DNA of 64,000 nucleotides from contig NZ_SJTF01000008.1 of assembly GCF_004634245.1 (NCBI RefSeq), positions 62,001-126,000 of the forward strand, read 5' to 3'. The notes under the pieces are model-generated. The model saw only the letters and a list, made by a program, of their open reading frames with translations. It searched no databases and was not told the DNA's origin. Below, piece by piece: positions 1 to 9,432 of the stretch; position 1 is the stretch's first letter; every line of letters begins with the position of its first letter. Position numbers and translations under genes: made by a program. This DNA comes from Flavobacterium foetidum (GTDB lineage: Bacteria; Bacteroidota; Bacteroidia; Flavobacteriales; Flavobacteriaceae).

Positions 1-1314
1 TACATGCATATGGGCAGTTACCAAAAAGCAAAAGGCTTTTTTGAAAAAGGGCTTCAAGAAAAAAATCTCTTTGTAGATCGAACGAGCCTCTATGCAATTT
101 TATTGGATAATTTAGGTTATAGCAAATTCAAATTAAACGAATCAGATCAGTTGCCCGATCTGTTTTTCGAATCTTTAAGAATTAGGGACAGTCTTGATCT
201 TACTTCTGGAGTAGTGTCAAGTAAAATTCATTTGTCTGAATATTATGCTTTTAAAAAAGATACTTTCCGAGCATTTCAGTTTTCAAAGCAAGCGCTGACT
301 TTATCTCGAGGTTCTACAAAACTGATTAATACGCTCGAAGCACTTAAGCAAACTGCTGCGGTTGACCCTAAAAATGCTTCCAAATATTCGAGAGAATATA
401 TTCAGCTTAATGAAAAAATGCTGAAAGCTGAACGTACAATGGGGGAGAAGTTTTCTAGAATAGCTTATGAAACCAACGAAATTAAAGATCAGAATTCTAA
501 TCTTCAGGAAAAAAATAAGACACTTATATATGTTTTCAGTATCTGTACCTTGATTGGTTTGTTTTTTTATGTTTATAAAACCCAGCAAGCAAAAAACCGC
601 GAACTGATTTTTAAACAACAACAACAGATTGCCAATGAAGATATTTATAATCTCATGATTTCGCAGCAAAATGAAATCGAACAAACCCGAATCAAGGAAA
701 AGAAAAAAGTAGCGCAGGAACTTCATGACGGTGTTTTAGGTCGAATGTTCGGAATAAGAATCAGTTTGGACAGTCTTGATAAAATGGATGAAGCTCAGGC
801 AGCAGAAAAAAGAAAAAAATACCTGGCCGAACTCAAAAACATCGAACAGGATATCCGAGAAATTTCTCACGACTTAAACAGGGAAAAGTCAGAATTAATT
901 AATAATTTTGTTGCAATACTAAAAAAACTGTTTGAAAATCAGAAAAATACTTACTCGTCAAAATTAATTACCGTTTTTGATCCTAATATAAGATGGGAAT
1001 TGATCAGCAATATCGATAAGATCAATCTGTACCGAATTATTCAAGAAGGACTTCAGAATTGTAATAAGTATGCAGAAGCAGATATTATTACAGTTGAATT
1101 GAAAAACGAAGACGACTTTTTAGTAGTTAGAATTATTGATGACGGAATTGGATTTGATACCAGAAGAACTAAAAACGGAATAGGTCTTCATAATATTGAA
1201 TACCGTACAGCCGAATCTAATGGTATAGCAACAATAGAATCTGTTAAAGGAGAAGGAACGACACTTACAGTGAAAATTCCCATTGACCAAAAATATAAAC
1301 CTGAATCACCATGA
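1..1314 (+). CDS. TPR sensor histidine kinase (5' partial)
   Basis: This is a membrane sensor kinase that would phosphorylate the response regulator encoded just downstream. The reading frame is already open at base 1 and the first visible residues sit inside a TPR-like helical repeat, so the true start lies outside the window. Visible order: TPR-like helices (about residues 1-110), a coiled coil (135-165), one membrane segment (about 172-192), a second coiled coil, then a HisKA_3-type dimerisation helix with ELHDGVLG (phospho-acceptor His about 241). The HATPase domain follows with an N-box (EGLQNCNKYAEA), DDGIGFD and GIGLHNIEYR. The TPR-TM-HisKA_3 layout is common in Bacteroidota. The stop overlaps the next start by 4 bp (ATGA), implying translational coupling. 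The signal sensed is unknown. Confidence 0.9.
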   Translation, partial: YMHMGSYQKAKGFFEKGLQEKNLFVDRTSLYAILLDNLGYSKFKLNESDQLPDLFFESLRIRDSLDLTSGVVSSKIHLSEYYAFKKDTFRAFQFSKQALTLSRGSTKLINTLEALKQTAAVDPKNASKYSREYIQLNEKMLKAERTMGEKFSRIAYETNEIKDQNSNLQEKNKTLIYVFSICTLIGLFFYVYKTQQAKNRELIFKQQQQIANEDIYNLMISQQNEIEQTRIKEKKKVAQELHDGVLGRMFGIRISLDSLDKMDEAQAAEKRKKYLAELKNIEQDIREISHDLNREKSELINNFVAILKKLFENQKNTYSSKLITVFDPNIRWELISNIDKINLYRIIQEGLQNCNKYAEADIITVELKNEDDFLVVRIIDDGIGFDTRRTKNGIGLHNIEYRTAESNGIATIESVKGEGTTLTVKIPIDQKYKPESP

Positions 1315-2009
1315 TATTTGACAACCCCAAATCAACATCAAACTTAATCAGGCGACATGTTTTAATCGTAGACGACCATCCTTTTATAATCGAAGGATAC
1401 AAAAATGCGATTACTCGCTATAATCCAAATGAGTACGAGTTTGTAATTTCTCAGGCGCATGACTGCAAATCGGCTTATGATTTGATTGAAAGTCCAAATG
1501 TACCCCCTTTTGATATTGCTTTTTTAGACATCAGCATGCCGGCCTATGAAGAGAAAGAAATATTTTCTGGAGAAGATTTAGCCAAACTTTTAATGAAAAA
1601 AATTCCAGAATGCAGGATTGTGCTTTTAACGATGTACACCGAACTTCTGAAAATAAAAACCATTATCAGAACGATTCAGCCCAATGGCTTGGTCATTAAA
1701 AACGATCTGACTTTTGATGAATTGCTTTTTGCGCTCGATCAAATCATGAAAAATGAAAAGTATTATAGTCAATCGGTGGTAAAAATGCTTAATCAGTCGA
1801 CGCACAACTCTATAGAAATAGATGAATTCGATAAACAGATTTTAATTCATCTTTCTGAAGGAACAGAATCTGAAATCATGCCGAAATATATTCCGATTTC
1901 ATTCTCAGCTATTGAAAAACGAAAAAAAAGCATGAAAGAACTGCTTAAAATAAAAAGCGGTTCAGACGAAGATTTAATCAAAGAAGCGAAAAGTAAGGGG
2001 CTTTTTTAA
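1311..2009 (+). CDS. Response regulator, partner of the upstream kinase
   Basis: The receiver domain covers about residues 15-145. It has the acidic pair VDDHP (about 20-22), the phospho-acceptor Asp in FDIAFLDISMP (about 73), a Thr in VLLTMYT and the conserved Lys in VIKNDL. The C-terminal 70 residues form a divergent helix-turn-helix in the position of a LuxR/GerE domain, but without the usual LTxRE start, so DNA binding is likely but not certain. The start overlaps the kinase stop by 4 bp. The gene ends in a hairpin with a T-run, so the two genes form a complete operon end. Confidence 0.88.
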   Translation: MIFDNPKSTSNLIRRHVLIVDDHPFIIEGYKNAITRYNPNEYEFVISQAHDCKSAYDLIESPNVPPFDIAFLDISMPAYEEKEIFSGEDLAKLLMKKIPECRIVLLTMYTELLKIKTIIRTIQPNGLVIKNDLTFDELLFALDQIMKNEKYYSQSVVKMLNQSTHNSIEIDEFDKQILIHLSEGTESEIMPKYIPISFSAIEKRKKSMKELLKIKSGSDEDLIKEAKSKGLF

Positions 2010-2070
2010 AAAGAAATTCCAATTAGAAAATTCCAAATTCCAATAAAAAAAGAAATCTCAAAAAAGAAAT

Positions 2071-2114
2071 TCCAAATTCCAATGCTTATAGCTACTGGAA
2101 TTTGGATTTTTTTT
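2071..2114 (+). terminator. Terminator after the two-component operon
   Basis: An 11-bp perfect stem (TCCAAATTCCA at 2071-2081 with TGGAATTTGGA at 2096-2106) is followed by eight T. The stretch 2010-2070 before it holds further degenerate copies of the AAATTCCAAATTCC word, so this terminator seems to be built from a repeat. Confidence 0.65.
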
Positions 2115-2132
2115 ATTGGAGTTTTTAAAAAT

Positions 2133-3179
2133 TTATTCAGTAAGAGCATCCCAACCACGTGCTTTTAAGGCAATTTTTGTATTGGCACGAGTAACGAGAT
2201 GGATTCCTTCGTTTTCTTCCGTCATGTGACCAATAACAGAGAAATTCGGGTTTCCTTTTATTTTGTCAAAATCGTTAATGTCAATTGTAAATAGAAGTTC
2301 ATAATCTTCGCCGCCGTTAATAGCGACCGTAGTACTGTCAATATTAAACTCTTCGCAAGTAGAAATAAACTGCGGATCTAAAGGCAATTTATCTTCATAT
2401 AAATTACAACCCACTTTTGACTGTTTGCAGATGTGAATAATTTCAGAAGATAATCCGTCTGAAATGTCAATCATTGCAGTTGGTTTTATGTCTAAAGCAT
2501 GAAGTAGAGTACGAACATCTTTTCTTGCTTCTGGTTTTAATTGACGTTCTACCAAATAAGTATAAGGATCTAAATCCGGCTGATTGTTTGGATTTACCTG
2601 AAAAACTTGTTTCTCACGTTCTAAAACCTGTAATCCCATATAAGCAGCACCCAAATCTCCGGTTACAACCAAAAGATCTGTTTTTTGAGCTCCATTTCTG
2701 TAAACCAATTCCTTTTCATCAGCTTCTCCAATTGCCGTTATACTAATGATTAAGCCTTTTTGAGATGAGGTCGTGTCGCCTCCAATTACATCGACTTTAT
2801 ACTCTTTTGCAGCGTGTGCGATGCCATCAAACAATTCTTCTAATGCTTCAAGAGGAAACCGATTTGAAACTGCTACAGAAACCGTAATTTGTGTTGGTTT
2901 CGCATTCATAGCACAGATGTCAGAAACGTTTACGACAACGGCTTTGTATCCTAAATGTTTCAAAGGCATATAAGCCAAATCAAAATGAACTCCTTCTATC
3001 AATAAATCAGTAGAAACAACTACTTTTTTGTCTTTAAAATCAAGAACAGCAGCATCATCGCCTATACTTTTTAAAGTAGATTCCTGAGTAACATCAAAGT
3101 TTTTGGTTAAATGGTCTATTAAACCGAATTCGCCCAATTGTGCTATGCTGGTTCGCTGCGGATTTTTATCTTCTATCAT
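2133..3179 (-). CDS. thiL: Thiamine-monophosphate kinase
   Basis: ThiL phosphorylates thiamine monophosphate to thiamine diphosphate, the last step of cofactor synthesis, in the cytosol. The 348 residues match family length. The N-terminal GEFGLIDHL and the GDDAAVLDF motif (about 41-49) are typical, as are STDLLIEGVHFD, a Mg/ATP-binding GGDTTSS in the middle, and MIDISDGLSSE with NGGEDYELLFT in the C-terminal AIRS-like domain. It stands alone and convergent with the response regulator; no other thiamine gene is nearby. The ATG at 3179 is preceded by a TAnnTTTG -7 element about 30 bp upstream. Confidence 0.95.
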   Translation of the reverse strand: MIEDKNPQRTSIAQLGEFGLIDHLTKNFDVTQESTLKSIGDDAAVLDFKDKKVVVSTDLLIEGVHFDLAYMPLKHLGYKAVVVNVSDICAMNAKPTQITVSVAVSNRFPLEALEELFDGIAHAAKEYKVDVIGGDTTSSQKGLIISITAIGEADEKELVYRNGAQKTDLLVVTGDLGAAYMGLQVLEREKQVFQVNPNNQPDLDPYTYLVERQLKPEARKDVRTLLHALDIKPTAMIDISDGLSSEIIHICKQSKVGCNLYEDKLPLDPQFISTCEEFNIDSTTVAINGGEDYELLFTIDINDFDKIKGNPNFSVIGHMTEENEGIHLVTRANTKIALKARGWDALTE

Positions 3180-3208
3180 TTTATTTAAGTTCCAAAGTTT
3201 TAAAGTTG

Positions 3209-3216
3209 CAAAGGTA
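3209..3216 (-). promoter_or_regulatory. -7 element upstream of thiL
   Basis: On the minus strand this reads TACCTTTG, a full match to the Bacteroidota -7 consensus TAnnTTTG. No clear -33 TTTG is seen at 17-20 bp, so it is a candidate only. Confidence 0.45.
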
Positions 3217-3227
3217 CAAAGGTTTTT

Positions 3228-3271
3228 TTTAAAGATGCTAAGATTCTGAGATGCTAAGGTTCTAAGTTTTT
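3228..3271. repeat. Degenerate TTCTAAG/GATGCTAAG repeat
   Basis: Short tandem words of the type AAGATGCTAAG and GGTTCTAAG. The same words recur at 9345-9382 and 58487-58645, always in intergenic DNA. It is probably a degenerate Flavobacterium repeat with no coding role. Confidence 0.5.
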
Positions 3272-3343
3272 TCTAGTCTGTTTGCTGTGTAGAGACGTTC
3301 CCCGATATTCAATTATAATTTTCAAAAACGTTCTTTGTGAGGT

Positions 3344-3459
3344 CGCGTGAAGGATGGAAGCAAGTTACCGAAGTAACGCGGACAGCCTGACAGCATGCCG
3401 ACAAGAGGGCGAATAAGCGCAATCTAAGTTTGCCCTCTTGTCGGGATGGTGGCACGCCC
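3344..3459 (-). repeat. 116-bp double-hairpin element, copy 1
   Basis: Read on the minus strand it starts GGGCGTG 9 bp after the stop of the adhesin gene. It contains hairpin 1 (13-bp arms at 3398-3410 and 3432-3444 around a 21-nt loop), the block GGCTGTCCGC, hairpin 2 (GTTAC-loop-GTAAC, 3364-3377), then TTGCTTCCATCCTTCACGCG. A second copy at 38369-38484 has the same total length, the same 21-nt loop with TTGCG at the same place, and different stem sequences that remain paired. Confidence 0.75.
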
Positions 3460-3468
3460 AAAGAATAA

Positions 3469-6400
3469 TCATCTTTTCATGCTAAAATGAGCTTTGAATT
3501 CCTGTGCAACGCCATTTTTGCTGTAAGTAACACGGAACCAATAATCTGAAGAGGGAAGCGGACTACCGTTGAAATTTCCGTCCCAGCCGGGACCAGATGG
3601 TTTGATCATTGTAATCAGTTTGCCGTAACGGTCATAGATAGTAATAACCGCATCGGGCTGGTCGGCGAGATCAGGAATGTTCCAAGTGTCATTGTAGCCA
3701 TCATTATTGGGAGTGAAAAATTTAGGATATTTGAGCACTTTGGCAAATAAAATAAGATGGTCGCAATTGGCTTTTGTATCTCTCACGGTAATTGCATGCT
3801 CTCCCGAATCAACGTTCTGAAATATGTTGCTGGTTTGAAAATCGCCGTCATCCAGCTGATATTCATAGATTCCAAATCCATTACTTAAGTTGACGATGAT
3901 ATCGATGGTATCTGCAAATTCATCCGAAACGGTTACGGTTGCTATAGCTGGACTCGATTTTTCGACGGTTACGGTGGCCGGATTATAACCGCAGTCGTTG
4001 CCAACATCGGGTACGTTTTTAACAGGCACAACAGTGTAAGTTCCATCCTGAGTTGCGGTATACGTTGGTCCAGTACCGATTTTGTTATTATTAAAATACC
4101 ACTCAACAGTATAGTCGGGAGAATTTATTCCGGAACTCAGTATAACTGGATTTAATAATGCTCCCGTTTGATAATCGACACAAATGGCTGCGTTTTGCAC
4201 AGAGAAATTTTTTAACGGATAAATAGTAATATAAAAATCGTTCTGGGCATAACAAGTAGAATTGGTTGCTGCCGCTGCATAGATATACAATCTTTGGCTG
4301 GTATTTATTTTTTGGCCCGCTGTAAATTGAGTTCCAGTTGCATTGGGACCGCTGTAATAATTGCCGACTGCTAAAGGAGGCAAGGTGTAGCTTTCGCAAA
4401 TGGCAACATCGGGAGTATTGGTTAAAACAGGCGTTTTAGAAATGCTGACTTGAAAACTCTTTTCGCTGACACAGGTGAGGCGGTTACCAGAAACAGCATA
4501 AACATAAATAGTCTGCGAACTGTTTAAGATGGTTCCGACTGGAATGACGGGGCCTTTTCCGCCAGGTTGTGCATAATAATTACCCAAAGTCAACGGCGGC
4601 AAAGTATAACTGTCGCAAACATTGATATTGCTAAAATTGCCGACATCTATTCCGAGATAATTTACTTTAAAAAAGGTTTCGTTGTTGCAGGAAGTCAAAT
4701 CGGGCCACTCGTTATAAATATAAATGGTTTGTGTAGTGTTGATAGAGGTTCCTTCTGCTAGCTGTGTTCCCGTGCCATGCAGACCTCCAGTAGCGGTGTA
4801 ATATTTTCCATTTCTCAGTTTTGGGAGTATAAAATCGTTGCAGGTCACTACATCTGTAAAACTATCAACAGGTGGCACAGGTCTTATCTGAACAGTAAAA
4901 CTATGTTCGTTTGTACATTCAGATCCTACAGCATAAACATAAATAGTTTGGGTTGTTGTTATGACATCGCCTGCTTTTAGCCGTGTTCCTCCGCCGTTGG
5001 TTTTAGTGAAATAATTACCATTTACTAATGGTGGCAAAACATAACGGGCACATTCCAATCTGTTAGTTGGAGTATCTACTGGAGGAAGCGGTTTTATGGT
5101 GATGACATATTTAAGATTTTCGGTGCAATTGGGCGAGGTCGTAGTTGGGGAATAATAATACACAGTTTGAGAAGTAGTAATAACAGTTCCTACCGGAATG
5201 CTATTTCCTTGACCTCCCGGACTTTCGTAATAACCGCCAATGGCAATGGGAGGCAAAGTAAAACTGCCGCATCGCGAAATCGGTACAAAAATCGATGAGT
5301 TTACAATATCAATTTTAAAAGAATGCTCGTTGGTGCATCTTCCGTCATTTGCAAAAACAAATACAGTCTGGCTAGAAGTTATTCTGTCACCGGCTTTCAG
5401 CGCTTTTCCTTGACCACCCGATAGGGTAAAATAATTTCCGTTTGCTAAAGTTGGAAGCGTATACGAATCGCAAGTCACAATGTTGGAGGGTTTATCTACT
5501 TCTGGCAAGGGATAAACGGTAAAAGGGACTTCAATGTCACGGCATACCGACCCATCGATTACGGCATAATAATAAATAGAGCCACTGCTTGTAAATGCTG
5601 TTCCTTGAGGGATAGAATCGCCACGTCCTCCAGGTTGTGTGAAAAAACCACCCGCAGGTACTCTTGGAACAACGTATTGACCGCAACCGTCTTTTTTGAA
5701 GCTAATCTCATAAATTAGCGTTACATTAAAACTGCTCTCATTGGTACAATTGTTTGTATTGGGTCCGGTATAGATATAGTAAGTACCGCTTTTGGTAATA
5801 ACATCTCCAGGATTCATTTTAGTTCCCGTTCCGTTGATAGAGGTGTTGTACTCACCATTTGTAATTGGAGGAAGCGTATAACTGTTGCAAGCAATTACAT
5901 TCGGAATCTTATCGACCGAGGGAAGCGAATTAACAATGACATTAAAACTGACTGTGGCATAACAAACCGAGTCTGAGATATTTTCAATACGAACCCAAAT
6001 CGTTTTCGGTGATTGGGCTATAGTGGTACTGAAGGTTTTCGGATCTGCGATATTGTTTCTGGCATTATTTGCATCAGCTTCGCTGTTGTAGTACCTGATT
6101 CTGTAGGCAGCAGTATTTAATCCATTTAAGATAATGGCTTCCTGAACAGTTAAGTCAACGGTTATACTTTTAGAAATAATGTCACAAACATTTAAGTCTG
6201 GTGGTTTTACAACATTGATTGGGTCGGTAACTAATAAATTAAATGAAACTATATTGTTGCAAAAGAAGCTCTTGTCATAAACAGGCACCACTTTTATGTA
6301 TATAGTCTGATTGCCTGAGCTCGTATAAGATTTTAATTGATTTTCGGGTATCATAGGCCCATTTGCATTAGCTGCAGCTAAAGAATCAAAATAATAAATC

Positions 6401-7524
6401 ACATGTTGAGCAGAATCGATTCCTAATTCGGTTTGGTTGTTTTGTGTTAAGTCATACTGATAAGTGCCACTTGTAGTGTAACAGGCGGTTAAGTTTTTTG
6501 GAGTTTTAATAGTTAAATCCTTGATTATAATTTCGTCCTTAACCACACAGCCAGAAAGTGTCGCCGTAACTCCATAAGTTCCAGCTTTAACTATTGTTAG
6601 CATATTGCTGTTTTCATTCGGAATCACGGTGCCGTTTAATGTCCAAACATAGCTGAAATTGCCAACGAGCTCCGATTTAAGTATGATTTTTTCGCCTTGA
6701 CAAATAGTTTTATCGGGACCTAAATCCATAGTAGTCATAAAACTTCCGCCTTTTATGAAAACAGCCGAATCGTAATTGCTGTCGTTATAATCGCCAATAG
6801 CCAATTTGATGCGATAAGTTCGGTTTGGAATCACAGTCGATGAAGCAGTTAAAACTTTGGTCTCGCCTCTCATATTAATGGCCGACTGAGAAGGATTTGC
6901 TACATTATAGCGGTCAAATAAATTGGCATTGGCAGACAAGCAAGACGAATTATATTGTTGGTCTCTAATATTCTTAACCGAAACTGGAGTTGTCGTTCCC
7001 GGCACTACGGCAAGATTGGTAGAAATTCCCGTAGTTAAATCTGTCAGGATAAAGGCAAAAACATCGCTAAAGCCGCACTGAAATTCACCGTATTCGTTTG
7101 AGGCAAAAAGGAAATCAAAACTGAAATTGCTGGATAAAGGCGTAAAATCAAATTCAAGAAAACTCACATCTGTTACTGGAACGACTTGACCGTTGTTGTC
7201 GCTGATTTGCTGTAAATCACTGTCGGTGGCATTGTTCAGTTTACTGCTTTCGTTGTTGCCCGTATATGGTCCTTCTGTGTATTTGGCTATTCCGTTTCGT
7301 ATGATGATACCGGTTGAAATAGGGAAATTCGGATTTGTACTGGTGAATTTGCCAATGCCACGACGCGAAGAGTATCTGAAATTAGTTTCGTTCGAACAGC
7401 CATTTTGCATCAATTCTTCCCGAACCAGTTCAGGTATGCCCAAAGTTGTAGTGTCGACTATTATTCCCTGTGCTGAAGATATAGTCGAATAAAATAATAA
7501 AATCAGAAATAAAGCAACTCTCAT
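3469..7524 (-). CDS. T9SS-exported adhesin with choice-of-anchor L domain and eight repeats
   Basis: A 1351-residue secreted surface protein. It has a Sec signal peptide (about 1-18, ending SSAQG), then a choice-of-anchor L domain (about 20-265, with FLFASNEYGEFQCGFSDVFAF and an IGDYNDSNYDS segment). An Ig-like segment follows (GPDKTICQGEKI), then about 550 residues with eight repeats of 65-90 residues, each starting near C-x-x-[YF]-x-[LV]-P and containing GGxG and TxxSQTxYxY. The last about 90 residues (FFTPNNDGYNDTW, ITIYDRYGKLI, GWDGNFNG) form the gliding motility-associated C-terminal domain, the type B signal for type IX secretion. Conserved Cys pairs in the repeats suggest disulfides. 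The likely role is attachment or film formation. It stands alone, with a 116-bp structured element just after its stop. Confidence 0.9.
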   Translation of the reverse strand: MRVALFLILLFYSTISSAQGIIVDTTTLGIPELVREELMQNGCSNETNFRYSSRRGIGKFTSTNPNFPISTGIIIRNGIAKYTEGPYTGNNESSKLNNATDSDLQQISDNNGQVVPVTDVSFLEFDFTPLSSNFSFDFLFASNEYGEFQCGFSDVFAFILTDLTTGISTNLAVVPGTTTPVSVKNIRDQQYNSSCLSANANLFDRYNVANPSQSAINMRGETKVLTASSTVIPNRTYRIKLAIGDYNDSNYDSAVFIKGGSFMTTMDLGPDKTICQGEKIILKSELVGNFSYVWTLNGTVIPNENSNMLTIVKAGTYGVTATLSGCVVKDEIIIKDLTIKTPKNLTACYTTSGTYQYDLTQNNQTELGIDSAQHVIYYFDSLAAANANGPMIPENQLKSYTSSGNQTIYIKVVPVYDKSFFCNNIVSFNLLVTDPINVVKPPDLNVCDIISKSITVDLTVQEAIILNGLNTAAYRIRYYNSEADANNARNNIADPKTFSTTIAQSPKTIWVRIENISDSVCYATVSFNVIVNSLPSVDKIPNVIACNSYTLPPITNGEYNTSINGTGTKMNPGDVITKSGTYYIYTGPNTNNCTNESSFNVTLIYEISFKKDGCGQYVVPRVPAGGFFTQPGGRGDSIPQGTAFTSSGSIYYYAVIDGSVCRDIEVPFTVYPLPEVDKPSNIVTCDSYTLPTLANGNYFTLSGGQGKALKAGDRITSSQTVFVFANDGRCTNEHSFKIDIVNSSIFVPISRCGSFTLPPIAIGGYYESPGGQGNSIPVGTVITTSQTVYYYSPTTTSPNCTENLKYVITIKPLPPVDTPTNRLECARYVLPPLVNGNYFTKTNGGGTRLKAGDVITTTQTIYVYAVGSECTNEHSFTVQIRPVPPVDSFTDVVTCNDFILPKLRNGKYYTATGGLHGTGTQLAEGTSINTTQTIYIYNEWPDLTSCNNETFFKVNYLGIDVGNFSNINVCDSYTLPPLTLGNYYAQPGGKGPVIPVGTILNSSQTIYVYAVSGNRLTCVSEKSFQVSISKTPVLTNTPDVAICESYTLPPLAVGNYYSGPNATGTQFTAGQKINTSQRLYIYAAAATNSTCYAQNDFYITIYPLKNFSVQNAAICVDYQTGALLNPVILSSGINSPDYTVEWYFNNNKIGTGPTYTATQDGTYTVVPVKNVPDVGNDCGYNPATVTVEKSSPAIATVTVSDEFADTIDIIVNLSNGFGIYEYQLDDGDFQTSNIFQNVDSGEHAITVRDTKANCDHLILFAKVLKYPKFFTPNNDGYNDTWNIPDLADQPDAVITIYDRYGKLITMIKPSGPGWDGNFNGSPLPSSDYWFRVTYSKNGVAQEFKAHFSMKR

Positions 7525-7842
7525 AATTCCTATTTTTTACTCATCGGGTTACTTAAAATTACGAAATTATTTATTTTTAAAAATATGATTATCAGTATTT
7601 TATGATTTAATGTTGCGGTTTAAGCAAAAAAGCATCATAATTTCAATTTTGTTAAATTCTAAGAGAAATTCATGTAAAAAAAAGAGTCGCAGTTCCTTAT
7701 AGAACAAGGTAAAGCGTCTTGTTTCTGTGCTACTCGAAATGGCATAAACAAAGATTTCTAAAAAATATTTTTTCCTGCTGACAAACTGTTGTCACCGGCC
7801 CATTTTACTTTTGAAGTATTAAAAATTTAAAACTTTAAAACC
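7525..7842. other. Divergent intergenic region, adhesin / DinB-like gene
   Basis: 318 bp without a gene. The plus strand has a candidate -7 (TACTTTTG, 7806-7813) about 30 bp before the DinB-like start; the nearest TTG lies only 14 bp upstream of it, so the promoter is weak as read. No clear promoter for the adhesin was seen. No repeat family of this window occurs here. Confidence 0.4.
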
Positions 7843-8322
7843 ATGAAAACTTTAGAAGCACAAGTAATTACATCAGAAGATTTATTGAAACATTGGCAAG
7901 GGCACAGAGCCTTAACAAGAAGATTAATCGAAATTTTTCCAGAGAAAGATTTTTTTGAATTTTCTATCGGAGGAATGAGGCCTTTTGCAAAATTAGTTGA
8001 TGAACTTTTAGCTATTGCAGTTCCGGGACTTAAAGGAATTGTGACGAAACAAACTGAAGCATTCTCAGAAGGAGATGAAAAATTGATTTTTAAAGCACAA
8101 TACCTTGAAAAATGGGACGAAGCCACAGCAGAAATCAATAAGTATTGGGAAAAATTATCTGTTGAAGATTTCAGCGAAACTTTTAATCTTTTTGGGCAGT
8201 ATGAATTTCCGGTTATTCAGAATATTTTATATTTTATTGATAATGAAGTGCATCACCGTGGTCAAGCTTACGTGTATTTAAGAGCTTTGAATATCGAACC
8301 ACCGTTTTTCTGGGAAAGATAA
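7843..8322 (+). CDS. DinB-family four-helix protein
   Basis: A 159-residue cytosolic protein, of normal length for the DinB/YfiT-like fold. Members are metal-binding four-helix bundles, often linked to stress or thiol chemistry. The first helix holds LLKHWQGHRALTRRLIE, and the C-terminal HHRGQAYVYLRAL is the typical third metal-ligand motif (His about 145-146). A first ligand His is present in the N-terminal helix. The start is preceded by an A-rich leader. It is convergent with the WYL regulator, sharing a bidirectional terminator, so co-regulation is not implied. The substrate is unknown. Confidence 0.8.
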   Translation: MKTLEAQVITSEDLLKHWQGHRALTRRLIEIFPEKDFFEFSIGGMRPFAKLVDELLAIAVPGLKGIVTKQTEAFSEGDEKLIFKAQYLEKWDEATAEINKYWEKLSVEDFSETFNLFGQYEFPVIQNILYFIDNEVHHRGQAYVYLRALNIEPPFFWER

Positions 8323-8340
8323 TTTCTGAAAAACAATAAA

Positions 8341-8377
8341 AAAACTCTCAAAGCAGAAAATTCTCTTTGAGAGTTTT
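8341..8377. terminator. Bidirectional terminator
   Basis: A 13-bp stem (AAAACTCTCAAAG at 8341-8353, CTTTGAGAGTTTT at 8365-8377) has A-runs and T-runs on either side. It lies between the convergent DinB-like and WYL genes and can serve both. Confidence 0.85.
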
Positions 8378-8378
8378 T

Positions 8379-9338
8379 TTATATAAGTCTTTGTCTGTTG
8401 ATTTCCAGTAATTCTAAAATTCTTGTTTTCAGGCTTTGGGGTTCCAGAATTGTGGCATAATCACCAAACATCAAGAACCATCGCGGAAAACCGTCTTCCA
8501 TGTTGCGGCACATAAAGGTCATTTCGATTTTGTCCCCAACTTCTTTTTCTGCTACAAAACCATGGTATTTTCTTTCAGATACGAGATATCTTGCAATTTT
8601 CTTTTCGACCAGAATCCTGACTTTTGTAGTCGGACAATTTTCAGTTTTATCTAAGTAAGTTTCTAAGGCTTCGTGTTCGATAGTAAAATCAGATTCAGTT
8701 TTCTGGATTCCCAGAATTCGGTCGGTTCTAAACTGGCGGTAATCCTGCCTTAAATGACAGTATCCCAAAAAATACCAGTTGTTATTGTCGTGAAAAACCC
8801 CTACAGGTTCTATGTTTCTTTGCGTTGTTTCTTCTTTGCTAAACGTTTTATAAGAGAGCAAGATTTGTTTTTTTTCAGCAATTCCTTCAAAAAGAACCGC
8901 CAATGTATTTGGCGAATTATGATTAAACATTGGCTCGGCAGTGTTCATGACAACTCGCGACTCAATATTGGCCAAATAATCTTTATCTGTACTTCGCAAA
9001 ACCGATTTGAGTTTGTACATCGCCGAAGCATAATTGGTTCCAAGAGATGGATCGGTAAATTTCTGCATCAATTTTTCGGCGGCAATAAAGCTGTTTATTT
9101 CCTCTCGGGTAAACATTACGGGTGGCAGTCTGTACCCCTCCATTAAAGCATAGCCCACTCCCGCTTCGCTGTAAATGGGAACTCCAGATGCTTCGAGCGT
9201 TCGAATGTCTCGGTAAATGGTTCTTAAACTGCAATCAAAACGATTGGCCAATTCCTGTGCTTTTACAATTTTTTTGGATTGTAACTGAATGAGGATGGCG
9301 ACAATTCGGTCAAATCGTTTTGGAGCTTCGTCGAGCAT
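8379..9338 (-). CDS. HTH-WYL transcriptional regulator (YafY type)
   Basis: A 319-residue cytosolic regulator. The N-terminal HTH_11 domain (about 8-65) shows RFDCSLRTIYRDIRTLEASGVPIYSEAGVGYALMEGY across its recognition helix and wing. The WYL domain (about 145-225) has IEPVGVFHDNNNWYFLGYCHLRQDYRQFRTDRI, followed by a WCX-type C-terminal extension. WYL domains commonly sense a ligand or nucleic acid. Target genes cannot be deduced; both neighbours are separate transcription units. A promoter with both boxes is seen just upstream. Confidence 0.9.
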   Translation of the reverse strand: MLDEAPKRFDRIVAILIQLQSKKIVKAQELANRFDCSLRTIYRDIRTLEASGVPIYSEAGVGYALMEGYRLPPVMFTREEINSFIAAEKLMQKFTDPSLGTNYASAMYKLKSVLRSTDKDYLANIESRVVMNTAEPMFNHNSPNTLAVLFEGIAEKKQILLSYKTFSKEETTQRNIEPVGVFHDNNNWYFLGYCHLRQDYRQFRTDRILGIQKTESDFTIEHEALETYLDKTENCPTTKVRILVEKKIARYLVSERKYHGFVAEKEVGDKIEMTFMCRNMEDGFPRWFLMFGDYATILEPQSLKTRILELLEINRQRLI

Positions 9339-9344
9339 TTTTTT

Positions 9345-9382
9345 AAGATTCTAAGGTTCTGAGGTTCTAAGTTGCTAAGTTT
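9345..9382. repeat. Degenerate TTCTAAG/GATGCTAAG repeat
   Basis: Tandem GATTCTAAGGTTCTGAGG-type words like those at 3228-3271 and 58487-58645. It lies between the WYL gene start and its promoter, so it forms part of that gene's leader. Confidence 0.5.
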
Positions 9383-9398
9383 TTTTGCTGTGAAGAGC

Positions 9399-9426
9399 CA
9401 AAGATACAAATGAAAAAATGAAACAA
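9399..9426 (-). promoter_or_regulatory. Promoter of the WYL regulator
   Basis: On the minus strand TTG (9424-9426) is followed after 17 bp by TATCTTTG (9399-9406), a complete TAnnTTTG. The predicted leader is about 55 nt and contains the TTCTAAG repeat. Confidence 0.55.
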
Positions 9427-9432
9427 AATAAA

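Noticed and set aside
3344..3459. tRNA or tmRNA in the GC-rich stretch after the adhesin gene
   Set aside because: The hairpins do not fold into a cloverleaf, and there is no T-loop GTTC or CCA end; it matches the 116-bp repeat instead.
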